From the NCBI GenBank assembly GCA_964035545.1, contig OZ037770.1, forward strand, positions 16,000,642 through 16,049,455: a stretch of 48,814 nt of DNA. Direction: 5' to 3'. Origin of the DNA: Bugula neritina (taxonomy: Eukaryota; Bryozoa; Gymnolaemata; Cheilostomatida; Bugulidae). Positions 10,525 through 21,555 of this stretch are shown here, one piece after another (the stretch's first letter is position 1; every line of letters begins with the position of its first letter). The notes under the pieces are model-generated. The model ran no database searches. It was not told the origin of the DNA and was given only the letters and a program-made list of their open reading frames with translations. The translations under genes and the position numbers were made by a program.

Positions 10525-11546
10525 GTAATTCCTGTTGTTTTTAATATATAGAGATACTTATTGTAGCAGTCTAAAAGAAAGTAGCAAAGTGAAAACAGTT
10601 ACATCATAAGTTGTAAGCGTAGTTGCAAGACGAAAGCTTAAATATAGATGAAAATACTGAGTTGTTATACCAGTCAAAAAAGCCAGCTATTTTGTAGTAG
10701 CCATGATTGGTGTGGAAAAATTGTAATATAGCTTGCATAGCTGTAAGCTATAATGCATTAGGGAACAGCTTTCCCAACTTCTGTAAAATCCCAACAAGTT
10801 AAGTATAGGTATAACATAATCCCTTAATTAAACTACTTATAGAATTATTAGGAAATTTTTAGTTAATCACAATTCAACCAGTAAACAGTTTCAAACTTTT
10901 CATCTAGTTGTATTTACAAGAATTACTAATAAAAGTTGCACTAAAGGTAAACTGATATATTATTTTACTTCTCTGTAAGTGGATACGACTTGGATGTTTT
11001 ATGTGCCTCAACTTTACCTGATTATACATACCTGCATGTGGTGGTTGATGTCTACTATTTTCTGTAGTCTCTAAAACTAGTTCTTGATGCTTCAACTAAA
11101 TTTTGTTGCTTTAAAGTCACTTTTATTGTGGATGTCTGCTTTGATTTCTCTATATAACTGTTGGTGTGCCATGCATGGGTTTTAAAGCTGTAAACACTGT
11201 TTTACGTTTCACAAAATATATATTGTTGTATCCTATATTATCATGATGTTAGTTATAAAAAAATTTCACTTGTCAAAAAGTGGTAATTTATATAGTTGAT
11301 ATTCATGAAAGGGAGGAATATTAGGAAAAGGTTGGTAACTCGTGTGTCATATAATTCTACTGCACTTTAAGGGAGAAAATATGTTGTCCGCATCAACTAT
11401 CCCGCATAACACATTGGCTGTTGAAATTTAGGCATACATGCTTTTACAGGTACACTGTATAAGGCATGAAAGTTGTTGGGAAATTACATGAGCAGGGAAA
11501 GCTTTTGTTGAATCATTACAGCTTTAGTTGTATTAACATAGCTATA

Positions 11547-11615
11547 ATGTTAGCTACATTAGGCTATGTTAGCTACATTAGGCTATGTTAGCTACATTAG
11601 GCTATGTTAGCTACA
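11547..11615. repeat. 19-bp tandem repeat, about 3.6 units
   Basis: Head-to-tail ATGTTAGCTACATTAGGCT. The minus-strand relative at about 14771-14815 has fewer units, so this array changed length after the duplication. Confidence 0.9.
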
Positions 11616-11730
11616 GTATGTTTTTCTCTGTTGTGTTATTTGCTTATGTGCAGCTATTTTGGCTATTTCAGAAAAAAGCTCTTTTCTATACTAATATAAA
11701 CCCTGTTCTTTCAGCTCTCTTTTCATTCAG

Positions 11731-12097
11731 TCTTTGGAAACGCACATCTCTCTTAAAGTAACAGGAACTAACTTGAGAATTGGTTGTTTTAGAAATGCTC
11801 ACCTTTCATCTGAAGGATTTAAAGCACCAAAGGCTTACAGTACATGCAGGCTAATATATAAGGTAAGTTTCATTTTTCATTTGTTGTTGCACACAATTTA
11901 TTTGATGAAAATTAGTTAATAAATTCAGTTTGAGACAAAGTTGTTAGTGGATTAGTTGTTATTTATGTTTAACAATTGCTATGGCCATAATGAAAATAGG
12001 AAATGTTAGTTGCGAAGTATTGAGTTTACACAACTACCATCTCTAAATTGTGTTTTAGGATGGAATTCCCCTTGGGGTGGATACCAGAGCTACATAA
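11731..12097 (+). pseudogene. PSMB7: Truncated proteasome subunit beta-2 (PSMB7-type) exons
   Basis: Two exons, 11731-11862 (acceptor TTTTCATTCAG, donor GTAAGT) and from 12059 (acceptor GTGTTTTAG), joined in phase 0. The protein reads FRNAHLSSEGFKAPKAYS, then CRLIYK, then DGIPLGVDTRAT followed at once by TAA (12095-12097). PSMB7 is the trypsin-like beta-2 subunit of the 20S proteasome core, cut before a catalytic threonine in a TGTT motif. That motif is missing here: compared with the minus-strand copy, 12 bp are deleted exactly there. With the active site lost and a stop after about 55 codons, this is a remnant. The VYKDG.LG.DTRAT match makes the family assignment firm. Confidence 0.85.
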
Positions 12098-12600
12098 TAT
12101 ACCGTGTGTCAGTTTGAGATGGAGGGAACACACCAGTGAGGACTACAGCTGTCGTCTCTAACCCTTCACCTGTGCTAGTAGTGGTGAGACAGTAGTGCTC
12201 CTATAAATACTACTAGGTGTGGTGAGACAATGATACACCTACTTATAATTTTTTTTCTTGAACTAGAACAGGCCATTTTACCACTTGTAGTCATTGCGAA
12301 TTCAATTGCAAAGCTAGAACGACTTGGCTATATAGCAGGCTACAATAGTTAGCTATTAAGCCTTTATTTTAAGCTATTTATAGCAAGCAGATGACAAATA
12401 CAATTAGTAATCAGTATTCTATTATAAGGCATAAACCTATAAGGTAGCTATTTTGTATTGCATTATATTCAAATTTTGTTCTTTTGATATGTTATAGTGC
12501 TGTAGCTTCACTGAATAATGATATTTCTTGCATTTATGTTTTGTATTACTGTCAGTTGGTCATGTGTTATATAGTTGACATTGTTTAATAGATTTCACAG
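12098..12600. other. Spacer after the PSMB7 remnant, nothing recognised
   Basis: Similarity to the minus-strand copy fades after about 12105. No supported exon or repeat until 12601. Confidence 0.5.
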
Positions 12601-13304
12601 TTAGTAAAGGTTGGACGGTTAGAAATAAAGGATAAGTCCAGCCTCCCAGGCCTAGTAGTTTATTCAGTGGCAAATGAGCATCAGACTCTACTTAAGGTCA
12701 TAAGTCCTTACAATGAAAATTTTATACTACTGTTGCAGTGAGCCCACTAACTCTCGAGACTGTCATGGTTGCCGGAAAGGCTGGTATGCCAGCTTTGAGA
12801 AGATTTAAACAGAGCAGTTCAACTTCTTCCATATCAAAGAGCAGAGGTTGAAAGGCCAAAAGGTAACATTATGCTGCAGATACTGTAAATAATTGCCAAT
12901 TTACACACATGTGACTATGTCTATGTACTATGACTATGCCGACTAAATTGTTTTAATTTGTGCTGATAACTTTCTGTATTATATATCCTGAGGTTTTAAC
13001 GGATGATAAATTTAACTGACAGTTGGTTATACTATTACTTCAAAGACATGGCAACTAACTCTAGGAAGTGTATAAAGTTAGTAATGCTGGTTTGGATTAT
13101 ACTTGTCATAATTCAATATATTCTGTTTGTAGAATCTCTATAGAAGCATCTATTCTTCACCTGCTGCTCAGCACCAAGTTCCGCGCCAACCCAGCAGATG
13201 CTTTTCATTTTAGCCAATCAGTTCAGCTCAGCTCAAGTGAAGCACTAATATATCCAGCCTTGGACTCTAGCTATAAGGTGGCTTGTGCCATGATACCGAC
13301 ATGA
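12601..13304 (+). CDS. Two phase-compatible exons of an unrecognised protein
   Basis: Exon 12601-12737 follows acceptor GATTTCACAG and reads LVKVGRLEIKDKSSLPG ... NEHQTLLKVISPYNENF ... LLL. It ends at a GTGAGC donor with two bases (CA) left. The exon from 13133, after acceptor CTGTTTGTAG, begins with A, completing CAA, and stays open as ISIEASILHLLLSTKF ... DAFHFSQSVQLSSSEAL to a stop ending at 13304. An alternative donor, TATAAG|GTGGCT, lies at 13278. Composition is coding-like (charged and hydrophobic residues mixed) and the phases agree, but I cannot name the family, and no ATG or upstream exon is assigned. A third segment, 12739-12862 with AG and GT borders, would be an alternative exon and carries stops. 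Confidence 0.45.
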
Positions 13305-13536
13305 GTTCACAGGCGCCTTTTGCAGCAGGATATATTTTGACATGGTTTTTTGATATGATGGACCAACCGCTGCACAATACTATAACTGTATGCATTTTAT
13401 CAAATGTATATAGGCTTGCAGATATTGTTAATATTATATATAATATATAATATTTTGCCTTATTTCATAATCATTATTACAACATTTTCTATGGTGTTTT
13501 TGAAAGTAATTTATTTGATTTGTTTTCAAAAGCGAC

Positions 13537-13542
13537 AATAAA
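13537..13542 (+). terminator. Candidate polyadenylation signal
   Basis: AATAAA about 230 bp after the stop of the unrecognised plus-strand exons and before the convergent minus-strand pseudogene. Confidence 0.3.
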
Positions 13543-13738
13543 TGTAAGGAGTTATGTTAAGTGGAATTGTTGGTGAAGAGTCTCTTTTTATAAGTTTTCT
13601 TGTCTGCAAAGAAAAATTGACAGGTTATCGGTTATCACTTAGCACTTAGCACTTAGCAGTTTTTTTTCTCTTTTCATATAAGTGCTGTCATGCATGCAAA
13701 GTGAACTGAGAAGTGCAGTATGAAAGGGGAACAGTATG

Positions 13739-13763
13739 GAAAAGGTTGGTAGTCACTGCACTA
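13739..13763 (-). mobile_element. Possible hAT-like terminus at the pseudogene end
   Basis: On the minus strand GCAGTGACTACCAACCTTTT resembles hAT ends, and lies where similarity to PSMB7 is lost. A second such end, CAGGAGTTACCAACCTTTCC, begins at 15001 on the plus strand. Neither has an identified partner end. Confidence 0.25.
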
Positions 13764-13764
13764 A

Positions 13765-14665
13765 CCTTTCTTGTCGAGATTTGTTTTGTCCTAAGGTCCG
13801 ATGTAATCTTTTGTGTTGTTAACGCAGAGGTCAATGTAGGGACCTGGGCCAATATATTCCAACACCAGCTTAACCTGGCTCAAACTACAAAAGTTTCAAG
13901 ACTTCAAAGAAAGCATCACGAGTACAACAAATTTGATCGGAAAGAGAAAAGTGAACTGCTATAAGAGGACAGCAAAACAGGACAACAAGAATTATAACAA
14001 AGAGAAGAGAACAGGATAACAAAGTTACTAGAATGATTTCTACATGCTACATAATACATTTCGAGCACCTACATGTTCGGTTTCTATCCATTCTCAAAGA
14101 CAGCCATAGCAATTAGGGAGCAGGAACCCACGGTGCTGCAACGTACAACGTCAGAGGATCCATGAGGGCATATGGTGGAGAGTTTGGGGCCTATAGGGTC
14201 CACTCCAAGAAGTAGAGACTAAACACAGCATGCCAGCTTATCAGCAGTAGATGTTTGGTGCCATAATATGTATCATGGAGCGATTCTTGCTAGCTATCAC
14301 AGTATCTTCTGTAGCCCTGGTATCCATGCCCAGGATAACTCCATCCTAGAACACAGTCAATAGATGCAAGTCATGTAAACTCAATACTTCAGCAACTAAC
14401 ATTTCCTATTTTTATTATGGCCATAACAATTGTTGAACAATAATAACCCCTAATCCACAAACAACTTTGTCTTAAACTGAATTTATTAACTATTTTTCAA
14501 CAAATGAAAAATGAAACTTACCTTATATATTATCCCACATATAGTTGTGCCAGTACTGTAACCTTTTGGTGCTGTAAAACCCTCAGATGAAAGGTGAGCA
14601 TTTCTAAAATAACCAACTCTCAAGTTAATTCCTGTTGCTTGAAGAGAGATGTGCGTTTCCAAAGA
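13765..14665 (-). pseudogene. PSMB7: Degenerate proteasome subunit beta-2 (PSMB7-type) pseudogene
   Basis: Exon 14522-14665 (acceptor TTCATTCAG, donor GTAAGT) encodes FRNAHLSSEGFTAPKGYS and then TGTTICGIIYK, with the processing site and catalytic threonine of beta-2 intact. After a 176-bp intron, the next exon starts at 14345 (acceptor TGTTCTAG) with [20 protein letters not shown] and reaches APNIYCC, where stops begin. Farther on, pieces match later parts of the family: GVDPIGP and PHGSSD to SLIAMAVFE at about 14086-14200, and GPGPYIDLCVNNTKDY at about 13800-13850. About 60 codons between YCC and GVDP are deleted, and several frameshifts follow. These late pieces are not separated by clear introns. 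Broken, but better preserved than the plus-strand copy. Confidence 0.85.
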
Positions 14666-15974
14666 CTGAATGAAGAGAGAGCTGAAAGTGCAGGGTTTTT
14701 ATTAGTCTAGAAAATAGCTTTTGTCTGGAATAGCCAAAACAAGCAAATAACACAACATAGAAAAGCATAATGTAGCTAACATAGCCTAATGTAGCTAACA
14801 TAGCTATGTTAATAAAATCAAAGCTTTAATGATTCAACAAAAGCTTTCCATGCTCATGTACTGTCCAAACAATTTTCATGCCTTACAGTGTACCTGTAAA
14901 AGCACTTATGCCCAAATGTCAACAGCCAATGAACTATGCAGAATAGTTGATGTGGACAACATATTTTCTCCCTTATAGTGCAGTAGAAATATATATAACG
15001 CAGGAGTTACCAACCTTTCCCTAATATTCCCCTCTTTCATGAATATTGACTATTAATTCCCCCCTTTTGACAAACTGTGAAAATTTTTATAACTGGCATC
15101 ATGATAATATAGGATACAACAATATACATCATATGAAAAGTGAAGCAGTATTTACAGCTCTAAATCCTGCATGGCACACTAACAACTATCAAGACAAACA
15201 TCCACAATAAAAGTGACTTTAAAAACAACAAAATTTAGTTGAAGCATCAAAAACCAGTTTTAGAGACTATAGAGAATAAGAACATTGTATATAATGCATA
15301 GTACCAGAGGCATATAGTTTAAATATGAGACTTTGGCAGAATTAAGCTGCTACTGGTAAAACCCATTCGCTAGTAATTTAAAATTGGAAAATTCAGCCGA
15401 TTGGGGTAAAATAATATAATTAGGGTATAAAAGTAGACATCAACCACCAAGGGTATGTATAATCAGGTTAAGATAAACCGCATAAAACATCCAGGCCATA
15501 CCAACTTATAGAGAAGCAAAATAATATATCAGTTCAACTTTAGTCAAATTTTATTTGTAATTCTTGAAAATATAACTCGATGAAAAGTTTGAAACTGTTT
15601 ACTGGTAAAATTGTGATTAATTAAAAGTTTTCAAATAACTCTATTGTAAGTAGTTTAATCAAGGATTCGTGTTATACATAATAGGAATTGTTGGGACTTT
15701 ACATAAGTTGGGAAAGCTGTTCCCTAATGCATTATAGCTTTTCATGTATTATTACAGCTATGCAAGCTATATTACAATTTTCCCGACACTCATTACGGCT
15801 ACTCAACAATAGCTGACCTTTTTGACTGGTATAACAACCCAGTATTTTCGTCTACCTTTAAGCTTGCGTCTTGCAACTGCGCTTACAACTTGTGATGTAA
15901 AGGCTTTTACATTGCTACTTTCTTTTAAACTGCTACAATAAATATCTCTATATATTAAAAACAACAGGAATTAC

Positions 15975-16091
15975 CTCCATATAGCTCATCCAGCTGACCC
16001 ATGTGAAGAATAATCTAGAATGACTTTGTCCAACTTTATACCCAATTGGTTGGTTGTCTAGTAGATGACCATCTGACCATCACAGCAGTTA
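15975..16091 (-). other. Block H exon, copy 1
   Basis: 117 bp with acceptor CTTACAG and donor GGAG|GTAATT intact. It belongs to the leftmost minus-strand unit, the one that ends in the PSMB7 exons, as in the plus-strand unit. Confidence 0.55.
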
Positions 16092-16817
16092 CTGTAAGAA
16101 TAAAGCAGTCTATAATTATGTGGTGTTGCATATCACGAAAAACAATGAAATAAAATACTAAATATATAACATATTTTATAAAAACACTATTGAAGAAAGC
16201 AACAAAAGTAAAAATGGAGAACAACAGGGGGGAATTCACATTTTTTATTGATGTATAGGTGTACAGAAAAGTGTCACACTTGATTAATTTAAAAAAATGA
16301 TTTGTTGAAAGAGCCATAACCAAAAATCAAAAATGAAAGCCTGACTTCTTTTTCTTACCACAAGCAAACATAGCACTATGTAAACTTATATTTTTTAATA
16401 AGAGGTTTTCACACATTCAGCAATAAATTGACAGAACAACAAATATGATTGAAGAGTGCTCATTTAGATGGAATGAGGTTTGGTAGTATTTACAAGCTCC
16501 GAAATCAAATGAATTAATGATTGATGATGTTCAATGGAGGCAATGATTTTATTAACATGAAAGTAAAATCCTAAAATAAAATCCCAATCATGTGCTGATT
16601 TCTCATCTCTTCAGTCAAGTTTTGTATGGAGCTAGGGTAAGGTTGGCAAGAGCTATTACAATAGGCTGTTTTAACTTTCATTATGGCGATTCTTGAATGA
16701 AATAAACAGCTAAAACTTTTAAAGCTAAATATAACGACAGAAAAACAGCCAAGTGTTACGGTAGCATTAATCAACAGTGGACTTCATAGCTAACAGAACA
16801 TATAGTATCAGTATTTT

Positions 16818-17069
16818 ATGTGCCGAACAGAACAGTTTCATTTTAATCATCACTCTATAGTACAGTTCTATGTGCACAACTTTACAAAGTTATATATTCT
16901 ACACCTTACACAATTATATTGCAACTTTTATCAAAAGCAGACGCTTCAGTGTTTGAGTAGTAACGCTTGTTATGCTTATCTTAAATCATACTTTGTCCAA
17001 GGGAAGGTAGAAAAAGCTGAATCTAACATCATTTATGAGAGTAGCTATCCCTTGGTAGTAACTTTATGA
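16818..17069 (+). other. Block E long form with open frame, copy 1
   Basis: Frame of 83 codons sharing HNFTKLYILH, LSSNACYAYLKS and ESNIIYESSYPL with the copies at 23.5 and 32.7 kb. A deletion after SSYPL removes the ARIK...SLPCTG part and ends it early in VVTL. It runs antisense to the exon-like blocks. Confidence 0.35.
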
Positions 17070-17145
17070 ATGCTAAAACCTACTAGCACATAATACAGGA
17101 AAAAAGCAAATATTGTTACAATAAACAATTCATTTAGACACAAAC

Positions 17146-17269
17146 CTGAACCGATGAAAAGTTTCGTTGAATCAAACACAGAGAGAAGACAACTTCTAAA
17201 TGGCATCTCATGGATTTAAAACCAGTCTTGATAGCAAGGGAACTTTTATCTGCATGTGGTTAAACACGA
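17146..17269 (-). other. Block D exon, copy 1 (shortened)
   Basis: Both splice sites are kept (TTTTGTAG and GTTCAG|GTTT), but the copy is 124 bp instead of 135-137 because of an internal deletion near the CTTCTA segment. Confidence 0.6.
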
Positions 17270-17604
17270 CTACAAAACAGACAAAAAATATTCTAAACTA
17301 CCTTAATATATAAAACATTTTATTTTAATTTGCTAATACAGTAAATGTTTGTAGAGCTGAGATACTAGTCTAATGCCTACAAGTGATTAACTTGAACAAA
17401 TTCACAAGACTTGGAGTTAACAACACTAAAATAATAAATAAACCATAACATTGTTACTACCACTTCAAACAGAAATAGATATACATGAATTATGGACATC
17501 AGTTATTAAGAAGAATACAAGAAGCACAAGATAGTTTATCCAATACATCGTGTAAAACTAGTAAAATTGAAACCACAGAGAAAATTATTGTAAATAATAA
17601 ATAC

Positions 17605-17719
17605 CTAATTATAACCAAAAGGGGGCTCTCAGAACTGACCACAGTTGGCTAGGTCACATCTTCCTGGTGTAGACCAAATGTCCTGTAATGTGTGAATATC
17701 TGAGCTGCTCGGAGACATT
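17605..17719 (-). other. Block C exon, copy 1
   Basis: 115 bp, TTTTTTAG acceptor and AATTAG|GTATT donor. The NVSEQLRYSHI frame is stopped early here by TGA in GAAGATGTGACC, where other copies have GATAGG. Confidence 0.6.
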
Positions 17720-18061
17720 CTAAAAAAACAAAACATGCACATTTGATAAATTGAAATTGTTGAATAAATGATGACAGACATGTATGAGACAAATTATAGA
17801 CTGTGAAATCTAGAGTATGGGAAATTTGTATCATGATAAAATCAACTTAGTCTACAGAACCAGAAAAGACACTTCTTTGAATCAGAAACTTTTTCAGTTG
17901 AAACAACGTAAACTGAATATTCCACTTTTTAACTTCCAGGAATGATTATGACTATAATGAGTATGTAACTGAAATAAAGTCAAACAAATTGAATTATTGG
18001 GTAGGAGTTAGAATTTATTGCACAGTTATGGCTATTTTGAAAAGAAAATTTGATTTCAATT

Positions 18062-18680
18062 ATGAGCCATACAGTACAGAGTGGCAAATCAATGAATTAA
18101 AATCATAAGCTTGTACATGTGGTGAGCAAAGCAACAGCCGCACTATTACAGAAAGGTCATTGTAAAATGTTACTGTAAATATTTGTGCGAAGTCTAATAC
18201 TCCTGCAGGGGGGTTGATATAGAATCACAAAAATTATGTCTAATGATTATATATCACAACAAAATACCGTAATTATTAAAACGGCATTATATGAATAGAT
18301 AAATTAACCATCCATTCAGTGTGGATAACAATAAATTAAGGCAAGCAGATAAAATCAAGCTGAAGACAGGTCTATTGTAAAATGAAAAACTTATAGAATG
18401 AAAATGAAAAAGAAACTTTAAATGCTGAAATAAAAAAAAAATATGATACCAGCAAAAATGGCTTGGCATATTATATAATTAGTGGTACAGCAGCACCAAT
18501 ATTATGCTTAGACAAGAAATTATCCCAAAGGATAAATTTTCAACAAACTAAAGAAATGAGAAAGACTCACTGCATCAACTATTAGCTAGAAAACCTATAT
18601 CAAACTAAAAGCAATATAACAGCTAGGGTGCTAAAATGTATAGCTCACTATTTGTAGTATTACTAACATTTTTATTCTTA
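18062..18680. repeat. Block W, copy 1
   Basis: About 620 bp beginning GAGCCATACAGTACAGAGTG and absent from the matching place at 20.1, 29.4, 36.2 and 40.0 kb, so it looks inserted, or lost from the others. It contains GCGCGAAGTYTAATACTCCTGC-like and TACCGTAATTATTAAAACGG sequence. No terminal inverted repeat or target duplication is evident. Confidence 0.4.
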
Positions 18681-18807
18681 GTATTGATTTTGTGGTTTAG
18701 TTCAACAAACCAGAGGAGAACAGGGTAGAATTGTTACCTTGAAATCAAGCCAATTTAAAGCCAAGCTAAATTGAGATTCATTATATAAGCCTTGCAGCTG
18801 CATCTAC

Positions 18808-18992
18808 TCAATTGAGGGCTTAAAATATTTGTTTTTGTTTTCAGAAATTCTTTTAAAAGTTTTTGAACTTGTTCATTGAGCTAAAACATATAAAATACTA
18901 TAAATTAAGCTCATGAATTACAACCATGTTCAGTGCCAGTGGGATGCACAGAATAAAAAGTGTCCATCATTGAAACTGTAATTAAATTAAAT
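18808..18992. mobile_element. Internal fragment of the hAT-type MITE
   Basis: Matches the interior of the element at 27340-28154 (GCTCATGAATTACAACC, GTGTCCATCATTGAAACTG) but both ends are missing. It abuts block E directly on the right and the upstream C-side sequence on the left, so a deletion fused the two. Confidence 0.55.
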
Positions 18993-19204
18993 TAAATAAC
19001 AGCTACAACTTTTAAAACAAAATAACATGACAGAAAAGCAGCCATGTGTTACGGTAGTGTTAATCAACAGTGGATTTCATAGCTAACTGCTTAGCACTGG
19101 AAGTTTTACTAACTCAAAATGTTGGTAGTGAAGGTTAGACAACACAAACTTAATGAAAGGAAGAGCAAATATTGTTGCAGTAAGCAATTAATTTAGACGC
19201 AAAC

Positions 19205-19339
19205 CTGAACTGATGAAAAGTTTTGATGAATGAAACACACAGAGAAGACGACTTCTACATGTGGACTTGTGAGCATCTAACAGATATAAAACGGGTCTTG
19301 ATGGCAAGGTGACTTCTATCTGCATGTGGTTAAACACAA
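19205..19339 (-). other. Block D exon, copy 2
   Basis: 135 bp with TTTTGTAG acceptor and GTTCAG|GTTTGC donor. Lies beside the short form of block E. Confidence 0.6.
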
Positions 19340-19657
19340 CTACAAAACAGACAATAAATTTTCTAAAATACCTTGATATATAAAACAGTCATTTTAATTT
19401 GCTAATAGTAAATGTTTGCAGATCGAGCTGGGATTCTAGTCTAAAGAGTACAAGTGATTAACTTGAACAATTCCACAGGACTTGGAGTTAACAAAACTAA
19501 AATTATGAATAAAAGATAACATTTTTACTACTTCAAACAGAAATAGATAAACATGAATTATGGAGATTAGAATACAAGAAGTACAAAATAACGATTTGCC
19601 CATCATTTAAAATTGGTAAAATTGAAAACAGAGAAAATTATCATAAATAATAAATAC

Positions 19658-19772
19658 CTAATTATAACCAAGATGGGGCTCTCAGAACTGACCACAGTTG
19701 GCTAAGTCCTATCTTCCTGGTGTAGACCAAATGTCCTGTAATGTGTGAATATCTGAGCTGCTCGGAGACATT
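19658..19772 (-). other. Block C exon, copy 2
   Basis: 115 bp, splice sites intact. Open frame NVSEQLRYSHITGH ... RKIGLSQLWSVLRAPSWL ends in TAA just before the donor. Confidence 0.6.
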
Positions 19773-20444
19773 CTAAAAAAACAAAACATGCACATTTGAT
19801 AAATTGAAATTGTTGAATAAATGATGACAGGCATGTATGAGACAAATTACAGAATGTGAACTCTACAGTATTGGAAATTTGTATCATGGTGGAATCAACA
19901 TAGTCTACAGAACCAGGAAAGACACTTCTTTGAACAAGAAATATAACTTGTTTTTTATAGTTATAGCAGTTTAAACTGAATTTACTCCACTTAAACTTTT
20001 TAATTTCGAACCATGATTATGACCATGATGAGTATGTAACTAAAATAAAGTCAAACAAAATAAATCATTCAGCATAAGTTGAACCTTATTATAGCAAGAA
20101 AAAAATTAAAATATTAGATTTCAATTATACTTTTATCCCTAGTATTGATTTTGTAGTTCAGTTCAACAGACCAGAGTAGAACAGGGTAAAAGTTACGTCA
20201 AAGTCAAGCCAATTTGAAGCAAAGCTAAATTGAAATTTATTATAACTATAATTATAAGCCTTGCAGTTGCATTTACTCAAATGACTGCAGTATCAAATTG
20301 ACTAGAAATGGGTAGCAGTCTATCAATTAAATAAAATAATCAATGTGAATTCCAAGCCTATGAATAAATACAGATCAACAATCAGTAAACTAAAAGATAA
20401 TGTTGATAAAAAGTTATTAAATGACATGCTAAACAAAGGTTTAC

Positions 20445-20640
20445 CTTGGTAAGATGACCAAACAATTTCAGTTGCACGAACATTCACTATGAAGAGCAAT
20501 TTACTACAATGACAGTGCAGCAGACGTGCTCAGTCATCCGTAACCATCATTGCTCAGTCGTTTGTAACTGATCACGTGATTATTGGGGCATGCGCTACAT
20601 CTCATGACTCACTTCCAATGGTGTTAGCAATTCAGTGCAA
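20445..20640 (-). promoter_or_regulatory. Block P, copy 1: promoter/first-exon-like
   Basis: On the minus strand a cluster of typical regulatory words (CCATTGG, GTGAGTCA, GCGCATGC, CCAAT, and CACGTG at 20573-20578) precedes about 130 bp that end in a donor ACCAAG|GTAAAC at 20445. It lies immediately upstream of the B, C and D blocks, where a transcription start would be expected. No TATA box or start site is proven. Confidence 0.35.
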
Positions 20641-20884
20641 TCTGTATGCAGCAAAAAAGAGCAATACTAACTTTGGTGCCTAAGATTCTATGAGGCCTCA
20701 AGTTTCAGAATATAATGAAGGGAAAACAGAGATGTAGCAATCAAATACTTTTAAAAATTTGTCTTCTTTATGCAGCATTATCAATCATGCTTAGAGCAAA
20801 ATAAACAGGAAAAGATATCACTATGCTAAATTAACCATCAAGAAAAGAAACACAAACTCACGACACAAAGAGACATAAAGTAAT

Positions 20885-21290
20885 TGAACAGGTGAGCTAA
20901 GAAAACTGCTTGTTCTAGAAGCCATTCAGTGTTGCAACTTGGTGTTCTGATTTTTGGAATTTTTATGGAGCTTTATCATCCTTCTAACCATTCACCATGA
21001 AATCACTAATTTCTGTTATTGATTGCAACTAGAGAGTAGCATGAAGTTAGGGACCTACAGCAAAAGGCCAGGGTTTCGCTTGCCCTCGCTTAGTCCCAAC
21101 TCTGACTACTGTTTGCATTTAAAAAATGAAATGCTTGTTCACATGTGTTAGGGCAGGTCATGGTCATGAATTACTAAACAACCTGTATAGCATTAAGTTT
21201 ACTATAAGATGTGTATACTGTCACTGCCTGATAAAACAACACTTGTCAATAATAATTTTAAATAGCATGATTCTTAGGATGAGGAAAATT
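20885..21290 (-). repeat. Block M, copy 1
   Basis: Conserved block with GGCCAGGGTTTCGCTTGCCC and CATCCTTCTAACCATTCACC on the plus strand, found five times (also 25968, 30120, 36565, 40755). A possible acceptor TTTTGCTGTAG lies on the minus strand, but exon limits are not clear. Confidence 0.6.
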
Positions 21291-21469
21291 TTTACTTAAT
21301 GCAATCTCATATTTCTAAACACTTATAGTTCTCAATAATTTAAACGTATACTGAAAATACATCAAACTTGAATATTTGATAAATAATAGTAAGAGAAGTA
21401 GAGGCTATGATATAACAACAGAGAACAATTAAAGGACTGGAGAAAATAATGAGTTGAAATAAAACATAC

Positions 21470-21555
21470 CACGGACAGATAAAGATGAGGATTACAGGGA
21501 TGGGAAGAATAACACAGAGAGAAAAATTGTACAGGTTGCTGTTCCTCTGCCCATT
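21470..21555 (-). other. Block T exon, copy 1
   Basis: 86 bp between acceptor TGTGTTACAG and donor CCGTG|GTATG. One frame is open and hydrophobic: NGQRNSNLYNFSLC then VILPIPVILIFIC, which would be one membrane segment. Other copies have 1-2 bp indels that shift the frame, so coding use is doubtful. Confidence 0.5.

Larger units (their letters stand above)
7950..12097 (+). repeat. Plus-strand unit homologous to the inverted array
   Basis: From about 7950 the sequence matches, in the same order, the blocks found on the minus strand from 13.8 to 42.3 kb: C, D, E, F, H and the PSMB7 exons. It lacks the P, M and T blocks and the hAT MITE, so it resembles the form before those joined the array. 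It converges on the minus-strand copy, leaving a spacer of about 1.7 kb. Confidence 0.8.
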
